A stretch of 64,000 bases of DNA from Methanofastidiosum sp. (GCA_035362715.1 DAOSDU010000003.1:1-64000), one strand, 5' to 3'; positions 43,698 through 53,046 are shown, counted from the stretch's first letter. Made by a program: numbers and translations. Notes: generated by a model from the sequence alone, not told the origin.

Positions 43698-44045
43698 ATG
43701 TCCATAAAAAACCCAAAGACTCTCAGAGAAAAGACAAGATATGTCAGTTTTATAATTGAGGGAGGGAAAGACTTTAAAAGAGAGGACCTAGTTAAGGCTA
43801 TCTGGAATTCAGCCATTGATTTTTTAGGAGAGTTTGGCGCTTCTGAAATAGGTCTTTGGGTCAAGGAATATGACGATAGTAATAAGTGTGGCATAATAGA
43901 AAGCAATATAAAATCATTACACAAAGCTATATTTATACTATCACTTACTAAATCTGTAGGTAAAGAAAAAGTTAATATACTGCCTCTTTGTGTATCAGGG
44001 ACTATAAAGGGGTTAGAAAAAAATATCAAGTCTAATGTTAATTAG
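43698..44045 (+). CDS. rnp2: RNase P protein component 2 (Pop5)
   Basis: 115 residues from ATG 43698. 'PKTLREKTRYVSFIIEGGK' and 'DFLGEFGASEIGLWVKEYD' match archaeal Pop5, one of the proteins that activate the RNase P RNA in tRNA 5' processing. The earlier frame start at 43668 is upstream of the expected transcription start. Gene order rnp2-psmA-SBDS-rrp4-rrp41-rrp42 is the classic archaeal superoperon. Confidence 0.88.
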   Translation: MSIKNPKTLREKTRYVSFIIEGGKDFKREDLVKAIWNSAIDFLGEFGASEIGLWVKEYDDSNKCGIIESNIKSLHKAIFILSLTKSVGKEKVNILPLCVSGTIKGLEKNIKSNVN

Positions 44046-44062
44046 TTTATGGAGGTAAATAA

Positions 44063-44812
44063 ATGGCATTTGTTCCACCCGCATCTGGATATGACCGGGC
44101 AATTACCGTTTTTAGTCCAGATGGAAGTTTGTATCAGGTTCAATACGCTGGCGAGGCTGTAAGAAGGGGAGCCACCGCTATAGGTATTAAATGTAACGAA
44201 GGAGTCGTACTTTGTGTCGACAAGAGAATCCCTTCAAGGCTTGTTGAACCAGAATCATTTGAGAAGATATTTCAAATCGACGATCATCTTGCTGCAGCGA
44301 CATCAGGAATAATAGCAGACGCAAGGATACTCGTAGATAGATCAAGAATCGAAGCACAGATTCATACATTGAGCTACGATGAAAAGATGTCTGTCATGAT
44401 GTTGGCAAAGAAAATTGGAGACTTAAAGCAGATGCACACACAGTATGGCGGATTAAGGCCATTTGGTGCTTCTTTGATTCTTGCAGGTATCAATTCAGAA
44501 GGGCCTCAGATATTTGTTACTGAGCCTTCAGGAGCTTACCTTGAGTGGAAAGCAACAGCCATAGGCGCTGGAAGATCCGTTGCAATGGAGATATTCGAAA
44601 AGGAATATTCCCCTGAAATATCAATTGAAGATGCAATTATACTTGCTTTGAGAGCCCTTAAAAAATCAATTGAGGGAGATTTAAGCAAGAGTAATGTCGA
44701 AATGGCTGTAATAAGCATGGAAGATAAGAGATTTCAGAAAATGGACGAAGAGAAATTAAATCTCTATATAGAGAAAGTTAAAGCGATTAAGGAAGAGGAG
44801 GATAAGGAGTAG
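44063..44812 (+). CDS. psmA: Proteasome alpha subunit
   Basis: 249 residues; forms the outer rings and gate of the 20S proteasome. N-terminal gate 'YDRAITVFSPDGSLYQVQYA' and 'LRPFGASLILAGI' are diagnostic. GGAGGTAAATAA precedes the ATG. It sits between rnp2 and SBDS. No beta subunit is in the window. Confidence 0.97.
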   Translation: MAFVPPASGYDRAITVFSPDGSLYQVQYAGEAVRRGATAIGIKCNEGVVLCVDKRIPSRLVEPESFEKIFQIDDHLAAATSGIIADARILVDRSRIEAQIHTLSYDEKMSVMMLAKKIGDLKQMHTQYGGLRPFGASLILAGINSEGPQIFVTEPSGAYLEWKATAIGAGRSVAMEIFEKEYSPEISIEDAIILALRALKKSIEGDLSKSNVEMAVISMEDKRFQKMDEEKLNLYIEKVKAIKEEEDKE

Positions 44813-44817
44813 ATTGT

Positions 44818-45510
44818 TTGATATCTCTAGATGATGCAGTTACTGCAAAATATAAGTACCAAGGGGAACATTTTGAGATTTTAGTCGATCCCAAAAAAGC
44901 CCAAGAATTTAAGGGGGGAAATGAAGTAGAAGATTTCCTCGCTACAAATTTTATTTTTAAAGATGCCGATAAAGGAGATAAAGCATCTCCTGACTCGCTT
45001 AAAAAGGCATTTGGTACAGATAATGTTAATGAGATTTCAAAAATTATTCTTAAGAAAGGAGAAATACACCTTACTACCGATCAGAGAAGGGTGATGATGG
45101 AAAACAAGAGAGCCCAAATTATTTCCTATATTTCAAGACATGCTATAAATCCCCAGACACGCCACCCACATCCGCCACAAAGAATTGAAAATGCCTTAGA
45201 AGAAGCAAGAGTCCAAATAGACATGTACAAAAAAACTGAAGATCAGATTAAGCAGATAATTCATGTATTGGCCCCAATAATACCTATTAAGATTGAAAAC
45301 AGAAGAATTGGAGTTAAAGTGCCTGCGGAGCATGCACCTAAAACCATGGGATTTGCAAAAAATCTTGGTACTATTATTAAAGAAGAATGGGGAAGAGATG
45401 GCTCTTGGATGTTTGTAATTGAAATACCTGCTGGATTACAGGATGACCTTTTTAGTAAGTTGAACAGCGCTACAAAAGGAAACGTTGAGACAAAGATAAT
45501 GGATAAATGA
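44818..45510 (+). CDS. sdo1: Ribosome maturation protein SBDS
   Basis: 230 residues, three-domain SBDS/Sdo1 family. 'YKYQGEHFEILVDPKKAQEF' in the FYSH domain, 'QRRVMMENKRAQIISYISRH' in the helical domain and a ferredoxin-like C-terminal domain. In eukaryotes it releases eIF6 from 60S; an aIF6 gene is present at 8.8 kb. TTG start after AAGGAG, five bases after psmA. Confidence 0.95.
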   Translation: MISLDDAVTAKYKYQGEHFEILVDPKKAQEFKGGNEVEDFLATNFIFKDADKGDKASPDSLKKAFGTDNVNEISKIILKKGEIHLTTDQRRVMMENKRAQIISYISRHAINPQTRHPHPPQRIENALEEARVQIDMYKKTEDQIKQIIHVLAPIIPIKIENRRIGVKVPAEHAPKTMGFAKNLGTIIKEEWGRDGSWMFVIEIPAGLQDDLFSKLNSATKGNVETKIMDK

Positions 45511-45525
45511 TACGGAGAGATAACA

Positions 45526-46206
45526 TTGGAATTTTTAGTTAAGGATAGATCGATTGTTACGCCAGGTATGGCTATTGCAAAAGGGCCTTTTAGATATGAA
45601 TATGGGGTTGATAAATTTGAGGATACAATAATATCCTCTGTTTTAGGAATAGTCTATATTGAAAATGACGGCGTTAAGGTAGTTCCACTTGAAGGCAAAT
45701 ATATGCCAAAAAGGGGCGATGATGTAATTGGGACAGTTGTAAGCATAAATCCTCTAAGTTGGGATTTGGATATAAATGCCCCTTACATGGCCAATCTTCA
45801 TGTCCAGGATGCTTTGAGGTATGTCAAGGACACTTCAAATCTTGAGAGGATATTCAAAGTAGGCGATGTAATCTATGCAAATATTAGAGATGTCGGGGAA
45901 TCTTCGGACATTGTTTTACAGTCTAAGGAAAGACCTTACGGCAAAATGAAATGGGGGAGAGTTGTAAATATTCATGCCACAAGGGTTCCCAGAGTAATTG
46001 GTAAAAAAGGATCTATGATTAAGTTATTGAAGCAAATGACCAAATGCGAGATTATGGTCGGTCAGAATGGCAACATATGGATTAAGGGCGAGAGGCAAAT
46101 GGAAGATATTGTCGAGAGAGCCATTCTTAAAATTGATAGGGAAGCTCATATACCAGGGCTAACAGACAGAATAAAAAAAATACTTGAAACTGAATTATCA
46201 AGATAA
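45526..46206 (+). CDS. rrp4: Exosome RNA-binding subunit Rrp4
   Basis: 226 residues, cap subunit of the archaeal exosome. N-terminal domain, S1 domain ('RGDDVIGTVVSINPLSWDLD') and KH domain ('RVPRVIGKKGSMIKLLKQMT'). TTG start six bases after GGAGAG. It directs RNA substrates to the Rrp41/Rrp42 ring. Confidence 0.96.
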   Translation: MEFLVKDRSIVTPGMAIAKGPFRYEYGVDKFEDTIISSVLGIVYIENDGVKVVPLEGKYMPKRGDDVIGTVVSINPLSWDLDINAPYMANLHVQDALRYVKDTSNLERIFKVGDVIYANIRDVGESSDIVLQSKERPYGKMKWGRVVNIHATRVPRVIGKKGSMIKLLKQMTKCEIMVGQNGNIWIKGERQMEDIVERAILKIDREAHIPGLTDRIKKILETELSR

Positions 46207-46221
46207 TATTAGGTGTTACAT

Positions 46222-46950
46222 ATGGAGAAAGACATAAAGTTCTTTACTAATGGCAAGAGAATCGACGGAAGAGCCGTTGATGAATTGAGAAACATAAAGA
46301 TAGAAGTTGGAGTTTTTAAAAGAGCAGATGGCTCATCTTATATTGAATGGGGCGGAAATAAGATTTATTGTGCCGTTTATGGTCCAAGAGAAGCTTACCC
46401 CAGATTTCTTCAAAAATCAGACAGGGCCATATTAAAGTGCAGATACAACATGGCTTCTTTCGCAGTTGAAGAGAGAAAAAGGCCCGGCCCAAGCAGAAGG
46501 GGAGTAGAAATAGGTAAAGTAACACAAGGAGCATTAGAGCCTGCTTTGTTATTAGAAAATTTCCCAAAATGCATGGTTGAGGTTAATATTGAAGTTATCC
46601 AAGCAGATGCTGGAACAAGATGTGCAGGAATAACTGCTGCATCAGTAGCACTTGCCAACGCAGGGATACCTATGAAAGAATTGGTGCCCGCATGCGCAGC
46701 TGGAAAAGTTGATGATAAGATTGTTTTGGACCTCTGTAAAGAAGAGGATAACTATGGTCAAGCAGATTTACCATTGGCACTTCTTCCAAGAAGAAACGAG
46801 TTCAGTCTTTTACAGATGGACGGAGACCTATCCGAAGAACAGCTTGAAGAGGCTTTAGACCTCGGTAGGAAAGGATGTCTTGAAGTATATGAAATTCAAA
46901 AGGAAGCACTAAAGAAAAAATATGTAACGGAGGATGTGGCAAATGAGTAG
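46222..46950 (+). CDS. rrp41: Exosome catalytic subunit Rrp41
   Basis: 242 residues, RNase PH fold. 'KRIDGRAVDELRNIKIEVG', 'RAILKCRYNMASFAVEERKR', and 'ADAGTRCAGITAASVALANA' mark the phosphorolytic subunit. ATG at 46222 six bases after AGGTG. The 3' end overlaps the rrp42 start by eight bases. Confidence 0.96.
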   Translation: MEKDIKFFTNGKRIDGRAVDELRNIKIEVGVFKRADGSSYIEWGGNKIYCAVYGPREAYPRFLQKSDRAILKCRYNMASFAVEERKRPGPSRRGVEIGKVTQGALEPALLLENFPKCMVEVNIEVIQADAGTRCAGITAASVALANAGIPMKELVPACAAGKVDDKIVLDLCKEEDNYGQADLPLALLPRRNEFSLLQMDGDLSEEQLEEALDLGRKGCLEVYEIQKEALKKKYVTEDVANE

Positions 46951-47743
46951 TGTTCTTTCAGATATTAAGAAGGAGTATATGATAAGCCTCTTGAAGAACG
47001 GCAAGCGTGAGGATGGAAGAGGCCTTAACGACATGAGAGATTTAAAGGTCGAACTTGGGATTGTAAACAAGGCCGAAGGTTCATGCTTTGTTCAAATTGG
47101 AGACACAAAAGTAATTGCCGGAGTAAAGTGTGAGACCGGAGCACCATTTCCCGACACACCCAACCAAGGAGTTTTTACAACTAATGCAGAATTAATTCCA
47201 ATGGCATCTCCTGACTTTGAGGCAGGCCCACCAAGAGAAGATGCTATAGAACTTGCGAGAATAGTTGACAGAGGCATCAGGGAATCAGGCGCCATTGACT
47301 TTCAAAAATTAGTCATTAAAGAAGGAGAGCTTGTCAGAGTCTTGTTTGTTGATATCCATATAATGGATTACAACGGAAACCTATTTGACGCAGCTGGAAT
47401 TGCAGCAATAGGGGCTCTTTACAATACTAAAATGGCAGTATTAGATGAAGAAGGAAAGAAAACAGAAGAACTAATGCCTCTACCAATGAAGAAAATCCCT
47501 GTACCTTGTACATATGCAAAAATAGCAGATTCAATCTTATATGATCCTTCAATGGAAGAGGAAAGTGTAATGGATTCAAGAATTACTGCTACAACTGAAG
47601 ACAGTGGAAGAATATCCGCAATGCAGAAAGGTGACGTAGGAAGCTTTAAAAAAGAGGAGATTTTAGACATCGTCAGACGATCAAAGGTAAGGGGCGACGA
47701 AGTTAGGTCCCTTCTAAAAGAAAAATTCTCTGAAATGAGGTGA
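46943..47743 (+). CDS. rrp42: Exosome structural subunit Rrp42
   Basis: 266 residues, RNase PH fold, non-catalytic partner of Rrp41 in the hexameric ring. 'KREDGRGLNDMRDLKVELGI' and 'DIHIMDYNGNLFDAAGIAAI' are typical. Start ATG 46943 preceded by GGAGGATG, rather than the GTG at 46934 inside that site. Confidence 0.96.
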   Translation: MSSVLSDIKKEYMISLLKNGKREDGRGLNDMRDLKVELGIVNKAEGSCFVQIGDTKVIAGVKCETGAPFPDTPNQGVFTTNAELIPMASPDFEAGPPREDAIELARIVDRGIRESGAIDFQKLVIKEGELVRVLFVDIHIMDYNGNLFDAAGIAAIGALYNTKMAVLDEEGKKTEELMPLPMKKIPVPCTYAKIADSILYDPSMEEESVMDSRITATTEDSGRISAMQKGDVGSFKKEEILDIVRRSKVRGDEVRSLLKEKFSEMR

Positions 47744-47748
47744 TGTTC

Positions 47749-48003
47749 ATGGCAGTTTCAAATAAATCAAGTAGTGCAGGTCGATTTGGGCCTAGATACG
47801 GTAGAAAAATTAGAGTTAAAATTTCTAACATTGAAGCTCAGATGAAACAGAAACATAAATGTCCACAATGTGGAAGAAAATCTGTAAAAAGGATAAACAC
47901 TGCAATATGGCAATGCTCAAAATGTGAGACTACATTTGCCGGAGGCACATATCTACCAGATACGCCTGTGGGAAGAGTTTCACAGAAGGCAGCTGTAAAG
48001 TAG
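47749..48003 (+). CDS. rpl37ae: Large ribosomal subunit protein L37ae
   Basis: 84-residue zinc-ribbon protein of the 50S subunit. 'GRFGPRYGRKIRVKISNIEA' and the ribbon 'HKCPQCGRKSVKR' with 'WQCSKCETTFAGGTY'. Start ATG 47749, six bases after GAGGTG. Between rrp42 and rpoP as in other archaea. Confidence 0.96.
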   Translation: MAVSNKSSSAGRFGPRYGRKIRVKISNIEAQMKQKHKCPQCGRKSVKRINTAIWQCSKCETTFAGGTYLPDTPVGRVSQKAAVK

Positions 48004-48014
48004 GAAGTGAATAG

Positions 48015-48155
48015 TTGTATAAATGTATTGAATGTAAAAGAGTACTCACCCCTACAGAACTTGATGATATAAGGGGGATTAAATGCCCCTACTGTGGCAA
48101 CAGGATATTCATCAAGATGAGGCCAGAATTGGCAAAGACAGTGCAAGCACGTTAA
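48015..48155 (+). CDS. rpoP: DNA-directed RNA polymerase subunit P
   Basis: 46 residues, found by direct translation. TTG start after GGAAGTGA gives 'MYKCIECKRVLTPTEL', then 'GIKCPYCGNRIFIKMRPE' and a short tail. Two CxxC pairs bind zinc. This is the Rpb12-like RNA polymerase subunit, here between L37ae and the Brix gene, its usual place. Confidence 0.95.
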   Translation: MYKCIECKRVLTPTELDDIRGIKCPYCGNRIFIKMRPELAKTVQAR

Positions 48156-48156
48156 T

Positions 48157-48669
48157 ATGATGCTTATCTCAACTTCTAGGAGGCCATCAACTAGGACTAG
48201 GTCCTTTGTTAAAGAGCTTCTAGGAGTTATACCTCTTTCTTTTCAAGTTACAAGGGGTAAAAAATCTATTGAAGAGTTAAAGGATATTGCTGTTCTTAAA
48301 GGCTGCAGAAGATTGATGATAGTTGAATCAAAAGATGGAAATCCTTCTGCGCTTTCTTTTATGCACATTGACAAGAAAGACTGGAAATGGCTAGGTGTTA
48401 TAGATATTACAGCATCCCTAAGAAGGGAGATGAAAATAAATCACAAGCTAGAGTCATTTGATGATGATTTGCCTCTTTTAATAAAAGGTGAGAAGGATGA
48501 CTCTTTTGATTTTGTCAAAGAGATGTTCTTCTGTAATGATTATGATGAGAATCTGGAAGGCTCTGTTCTTTTATGGGATGGCGGATTTATCAACTTCATA
48601 AGGGATGAAATTTCTGATCTTCCAATCGGCCCCAAAATTAATGTATTAAAATGGAAGCGTTTAATCTGA
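48157..48669 (+). CDS. Brix-domain ribosome biogenesis protein
   Basis: 170 residues, archaeal Imp4/Brix family. 'LISTSRRPSTRTRSFVKELL' at the N-terminus and 'RRLMIVESKDGNPSALSFMH' are conserved. Predicted to bind rRNA during ribosome assembly. It starts one base after rpoP and ends overlapping hjc by a base. Confidence 0.9.
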   Translation: MMLISTSRRPSTRTRSFVKELLGVIPLSFQVTRGKKSIEELKDIAVLKGCRRLMIVESKDGNPSALSFMHIDKKDWKWLGVIDITASLRREMKINHKLESFDDDLPLLIKGEKDDSFDFVKEMFFCNDYDENLEGSVLLWDGGFINFIRDEISDLPIGPKINVLKWKRLI

Positions 48670-49073
48670 TGTCTGTAACTAAAAATAAATCCAGAGGGGT
48701 CCGAGCGGAATATGAAGTCAAGAAATTTCTTCTTGAGAATGGTTATTTCGTCTTTAGCAAAAGAGTAAGCCAGAGCGGTCCTGACATAATAGCAATAAAA
48801 GGTGAAAAGACAATAGTAATGGAGATCAAAAACACCAAACTATCGAGCATCAAAATCAAAAACTCGCAGATTAAATCGCTTTTAGACACAGCCGCCGAAA
48901 TATCCAAGAAGACTGTTCTTTCCCCAAAAACAATCCTTGGGGTAAAGTTTTCTTCAAAAGAAGGTGGATGGACCTTTATTTCAATTGAAAATCAGATATA
49001 TGAAGATAAAATTATAAAAAAACAACATGAAAATCTAATAGAATTAAGCAAAGGCTTAAAAAGTTTTATTTAA
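48669..49073 (+). CDS. hjc: Holliday junction resolvase Hjc
   Basis: 134 residues. 'KSRGVRAEYEVKKFLLENG' with the catalytic Glu, then 'SGPDIIAIKGEKTIVMEIKN' with the PD-(D/E)xK nuclease residues. Cuts four-way junctions in recombination. The ATG overlaps the Brix stop (TGATG). Its inclusion in the exosome run is unusual. Confidence 0.92.
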   Translation: MSVTKNKSRGVRAEYEVKKFLLENGYFVFSKRVSQSGPDIIAIKGEKTIVMEIKNTKLSSIKIKNSQIKSLLDTAAEISKKTVLSPKTILGVKFSSKEGGWTFISIENQIYEDKIIKKQHENLIELSKGLKSFI

Positions 49074-49097
49074 CAAATAGAGAAAAGAGAGGGTCAG

Positions 49098-49409
49098 ATG
49101 CAAGGAGAATCAAATACATTTTATTCAAAAGGATCTAAAAAATTCAAACAAAAAATATACTCTAAAAAGACTAAAAAATTAAACATGGGAAGAGTTTCAG
49201 ACTTTAAATGGGATTTAAATCAAGTATTAAACAAAATGCCAGAAGAAAAAGCCGGCCTTATTCGCGGGCCATTATATGCCAAAGCTTCAAAAATAGGTTT
49301 TGACGAGGCTAAACAGTTCTTAAAGGACAAGGAAGAAGAGGGAATAATAGACAAGGATATTGCGTTAGATATCCTCCGAGTTCTTTCTAAATACTCAAAA
49401 TTTAGATAA
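49098..49409 (+). CDS. Small basic protein of unknown function
   Basis: 103 residues. The first 35 are very Lys/Ser-rich and probably disordered; the rest is helical ('WDLNQVLNKMPEEKAGLIRG', 'ALDILRVLSKYSKF'). GAGAGGGTCAG precedes the ATG, 25 bases after hjc, so it is likely the last gene of the superoperon. Nucleic-acid binding is suggested by charge only. Family not recognised. Confidence 0.65.
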   Translation: MQGESNTFYSKGSKKFKQKIYSKKTKKLNMGRVSDFKWDLNQVLNKMPEEKAGLIRGPLYAKASKIGFDEAKQFLKDKEEEGIIDKDIALDILRVLSKYSKFR

Positions 49410-49528
49410 TCTTTTCTCTGATACTTTAATATGCATATTCTAGATGGATTTAACATTTTAAAGTAATAAATTTATATTCTGTATTATCATTAGACTAGAA
49501 TATACCAGATATCGGCCTTACTGATAAA

Positions 49529-50002
49529 ATGTCCTACAACCCAAAAAAAGATTACTATGAAATGATCGGGGGGATAACCCCTTCATCTAATGTAAAGGAG
49601 ATTAAGAAAGCCTACAGGAAAAAAGCCTTGGAGTACCATCCGGATAAAAATCCAGGAAAAGAAGACTCGGCAAAAAATAAGTTTCTCGAGTTAAAAGAGA
49701 TTTATGAAACACTCATTGACAAAGAGAAAAAAGCAGAGTATGACAAACATAGAGAGAAATTTTTATCCGCAAATAAACCTCTAAATCATGAAGGGCGTCC
49801 TGGATGGACATATACCACGAATATTGATATAGACTCTTTAGGCCTTGACCCACTCCCAAGAACTTTTGTCAAGAGCAGACCTTACGTAGTATATGATTAT
49901 GCAAAAAATTCAAAGCAAGGTCTTATCAGGATAATTATCTATTCAGTCATGTTCATAATGGTTTTAGTCACCATATACATGCTGAGCATTCTTAGCCAAT
50001 AA
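49529..50002 (+). CDS. Membrane-anchored DnaJ-domain protein
   Basis: 157 residues. J-domain at about 4-70 with the HPD motif in 'KKALEYHPDKNPGKED', a linker, and one C-terminal transmembrane helix ('IIIYSVMFIMVLVTIYML'). Type III J-protein, expected to recruit DnaK-like ATPase to the membrane or to act alone. No DnaK or GrpE gene is nearby. Convergent and overlapping by 11 bases with the duplicated-domain gene. Confidence 0.87.
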   Translation: MSYNPKKDYYEMIGGITPSSNVKEIKKAYRKKALEYHPDKNPGKEDSAKNKFLELKEIYETLIDKEKKAEYDKHREKFLSANKPLNHEGRPGWTYTTNIDIDSLGLDPLPRTFVKSRPYVVYDYAKNSKQGLIRIIIYSVMFIMVLVTIYMLSILSQ

Positions 50003-50846
50003 GAGCCTTCTTTTCGATATACTTTTCGATCATCTTCGCATTCAACAAGGGAAGTTTCAAGCTTATCAGTGTTTTTTCTGCTGCAATTCTCTTCAAGATT
50101 TCAGTTGCATTTGGGTCTGGGGATATTCTCTGAAGGCCAGAAAGAAAGTCAGGGGAATTCAGTTTAGAGAGTGTCGCAGCAATATCTTCCTCTTTAAATC
50201 TGCCCTTCTTTGGTATTATATCTTCTACAAGTCCGTCAAGAGATTCCATATCAAATTTATCGGACATGTAGTCATAGATTTTATTATTGAAAGATTCCCT
50301 CATGGACAGAAGAAGCATCGCTATATCAAAATCTTCTGTAAGCTCTTCAACTTCCATTCTCTTGACGCATTTCCAGCCACTATAGTTACCGAGAAAATGG
50401 ACCATCTCCTTACCAGAGACGACTGTGCTCCCCTTATCTTCAATAGGTTTCTGCCCGAGATATTTATCAAGGACATCTGGTGTAAGCCTTTCAATCCCTA
50501 ATTTTTCTAAGACCATTTCAGTAAGTATTCCTTTTGCAATATCCTTTGCTTCCTTTATATTTGCAATTTCTGATAATTTCTTTGTTGTCGTGGGGGATTT
50601 CGCCTTGTAAAGAGCACCAGAAATAGTTTTTTCATCCTTTATTATTGTGTCGACTATGCCCTGAATAAACTTTAGATCAAATCCCTCTCCTAAATACTGA
50701 AGGATCTTTTCATTAAATGATTCTCTTATAGAGAGTAATAATCGTGCAATATCAAGTTTCTCTTTCCCATCAAGGGACTCAAAACCTTTGTAGCACTTCC
50801 ATCCCTTGTAGTTACCGATAAACTCAACCTTTTCTGGCATCGCCAT
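49992..50846 (-). CDS. Tandem-duplicated helical domain protein, DUF2666-like
   Basis: 284 residues composed of two copies of a domain of about 135 residues. Copy 1 begins 'FIGNYKGWKCYKGFESLDGK' and contains 'DIARLLLSIRESFNEKI'; copy 2 begins 'FLGNYSGWKCVKRMEVEELT' and contains 'DIAMLLLSMRESFNNKI'. Soluble, mostly alpha-helical after a beta hairpin. It resembles DUF2666 of methanogens as I recall it. GGTGATATA precedes the ATG. Function unknown. Confidence 0.75.
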   Translation of the reverse strand: MAMPEKVEFIGNYKGWKCYKGFESLDGKEKLDIARLLLSIRESFNEKILQYLGEGFDLKFIQGIVDTIIKDEKTISGALYKAKSPTTTKKLSEIANIKEAKDIAKGILTEMVLEKLGIERLTPDVLDKYLGQKPIEDKGSTVVSGKEMVHFLGNYSGWKCVKRMEVEELTEDFDIAMLLLSMRESFNNKIYDYMSDKFDMESLDGLVEDIIPKKGRFKEEDIAATLSKLNSPDFLSGLQRISPDPNATEILKRIAAEKTLISLKLPLLNAKMIEKYIEKKALIG

Positions 50847-50957
50847 TATATCACCTTAGATTTTATTGCGCTCTGGATACTTAAAAGCGTTTACGAATAT
50901 ATTATAACTATTAACATCAAGTATAAAAAGTAATTTATTAAAAGAATAATTGATAAG

Positions 50958-51869
50958 ATGAGGATAGCTTTCATAGGGTCAGGGGCCATAGGCAGTCTTT
51001 TTGGAGGGCTTCTAAAAAAAAGTGGTGCAGATGTCTTACTGATTGGAAGGCAAAATCATGTAGAGGCCATAAAAAAAAATGGACTTTTTATTTCGGGTAT
51101 TGATGAATTTAATGTTAGGATAAATGCATCTTCTAACCCACTTGACGCAAGAGGGTCAGATATCCTTGTTATCACAACTAAGGCATATGACACAAGAAAA
51201 GCACTAGAAGACATCATTCCGATTCTAAATGATAATACAAAAGTGATGTCGCTTCAAAATGGGGCAGGAAACATTGAAGAGATCTCTAAATTAGTAGACA
51301 AACAAAATATCATTGGAGCAGTAACAAGCATGGGCGCATTTCTTGAGAATCCAGGTAGGGTGCAGTTCAGGGGGAAAGGAACTACCTTAATTGGTGCGAT
51401 ATCAGAAGAAAACAAAAATGCGAAAGAAATAGTCAGAATATTTGATAGTGCCGGAATTAAGGCTGAGCTTACAAATGACATAAAGGGTGAGATATGGTCA
51501 AAAGTAATTATTAACTCAGCCATCAATAACCTTGCTTCAATTCTTGATGGCGAGAATGGAATCCTTCTGGATGAAAATCTTATTGAGATTGTAAAAGAGA
51601 TAACAACGGAAGGAAAGACAATTCTTCAAAAAGAAGGGATAGATATCTCTGATGACATTTTTGAAAAGACAGTAGACGTCATTAAAAACACCTCTAAGAA
51701 CATTAACTCAACCCTCTCAGATCTTAGAAAAGGAAAAAGGACAGAGATCGATTACATCTCCGGTAAGATTATTGAGCTTGGGGATAAATTAAATATGCCC
51801 TCACCTTACAATAAGGCACTTTTTACCATGATAAAATATAAAGAGAATAAATTAATACAAAAATCCTAA
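50958..51869 (+). CDS. panE: 2-dehydropantoate 2-reductase (ketopantoate reductase)
   Basis: 303 residues. NADP Rossmann motif 'IAFIGSGAIGSLFGGLL', 'QNGAGNIEEI' and C-terminal 'NSAINNLASILDGENG' and 'GKRTEIDYISGKIIELG' match the ApbA/PanE family. Makes pantoate for coenzyme A. A TATA-like element lies about 30 bases before the ATG. Some family members reduce other 2-oxoacids. Confidence 0.88.
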   Translation: MRIAFIGSGAIGSLFGGLLKKSGADVLLIGRQNHVEAIKKNGLFISGIDEFNVRINASSNPLDARGSDILVITTKAYDTRKALEDIIPILNDNTKVMSLQNGAGNIEEISKLVDKQNIIGAVTSMGAFLENPGRVQFRGKGTTLIGAISEENKNAKEIVRIFDSAGIKAELTNDIKGEIWSKVIINSAINNLASILDGENGILLDENLIEIVKEITTEGKTILQKEGIDISDDIFEKTVDVIKNTSKNINSTLSDLRKGKRTEIDYISGKIIELGDKLNMPSPYNKALFTMIKYKENKLIQKS

Positions 51870-51999
51870 TAACCTATATAAGTCCTGGATTTTAATTAAT
51901 ATTGTGAATACTTTATCAATGATTTTTAGATTAATTATCGAATAGATCAATAGAAAAGTATTTTAATATTCACGAAATAAAACGTTAATAGGTGTTTTG

Positions 52000-53046
52000 A
52001 TGGAAGATGACGTATCCCTCATAATGTCGAAATTGATGGAAAAGGGTTATACGGAAGCTCAAATTAAAGAGAAAATAAGAATAAAAAAAGAATCTTTAAT
52101 GTACGATATAACAACAAAAGGAATCCTTTCTATAATCGCTTCCGAAGAAGGGATAGCCCTACCTGGGAAGGAAGACCTAAAGATCGATACACTGAAAGAG
52201 GGAATGAAAGACGTTAATGTCTTGGGACGAGTTTCAAGAAAGTATGCCCCAAAGGAGTTTACAAGGGACGATGGGTCTCAAGGGGTAGTCCTTAATGTCA
52301 TAGTTTCGGATAAGACTGGAGAAATTCCTGTCGTATTCTGGGATGAGAACGCTGTCAAATGTTCTGAAACAGTGAACAGAGGGGACATCATAAAGATAAT
52401 CGCTGGGCAGGTTAAAGGTGGAATGAAAGGCCCCCAGCTTTTTATTACTTCAAAAACTAAGGTAATTATTAATCCCGAAGGGATTGATGAATCATCTTTG
52501 CCTGATACATCTACTATTAAATCCTTAAAATATGAGAGAACGATGGTATCCGAATTAAACCCCGGTGATAAGTTCAAGGAGATTAGGGGAACGATAGCCA
52601 AACTTTACTCTGTATTCTTTTATGACGGATGCCCCACATGTTTTAAAAAAATGAATGTGCCACAGAAAGGGTTCTGCAAACACTGCAAGTTAGAGGTATC
52701 CCCAATAAAAGTTGTCATACTGGACATAGGCATAGACGATTCAACAGGGTACATCAGGGCTTCATTTTTCAAAGACAAGGCTGAGAAGGTATTGGGCGTA
52801 ACTGCTGATCAAATTCATCAGGGCGTAAAAAGCTATCTTGAAAAAGGTTTCAATTTTAAAAATGCAGGTGAGGCTTACCTATCTGACAATCATTACAATT
52901 TGTTGGGAAAAGAAGTATTAATCTCTGGAAACGTTGCAGAAAATGAGTACATTGGAAACGTATTCCAGGCACACAATATATTTGATTTTGATTTGGAAGA
53001 AGAGATAGAGATGGTATTAGAGAACATAGGAAAGGAGATGCAATGA
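52000..53046 (+). CDS. Replication protein A large subunit (RPA41-like)
   Basis: 348 residues. N-terminal helical 'KLMEKGYTEAQIKEKI' segment, OB folds ('VNVLGRVSRKYAPKEFTRDD', 'GDIIKIIAGQVKGGMKGPQL') and a C-terminal zinc-containing OB domain ('YDGCPTCFKK' with 'KGFCKHCKLE'). Single-stranded DNA-binding protein of replication and repair. The ATG at 52000 is used (GGTG just upstream). First of a three-gene RPA operon overlapping by four bases. Confidence 0.9.
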   Translation: MEDDVSLIMSKLMEKGYTEAQIKEKIRIKKESLMYDITTKGILSIIASEEGIALPGKEDLKIDTLKEGMKDVNVLGRVSRKYAPKEFTRDDGSQGVVLNVIVSDKTGEIPVVFWDENAVKCSETVNRGDIIKIIAGQVKGGMKGPQLFITSKTKVIINPEGIDESSLPDTSTIKSLKYERTMVSELNPGDKFKEIRGTIAKLYSVFFYDGCPTCFKKMNVPQKGFCKHCKLEVSPIKVVILDIGIDDSTGYIRASFFKDKAEKVLGVTADQIHQGVKSYLEKGFNFKNAGEAYLSDNHYNLLGKEVLISGNVAENEYIGNVFQAHNIFDFDLEEEIEMVLENIGKEMQ

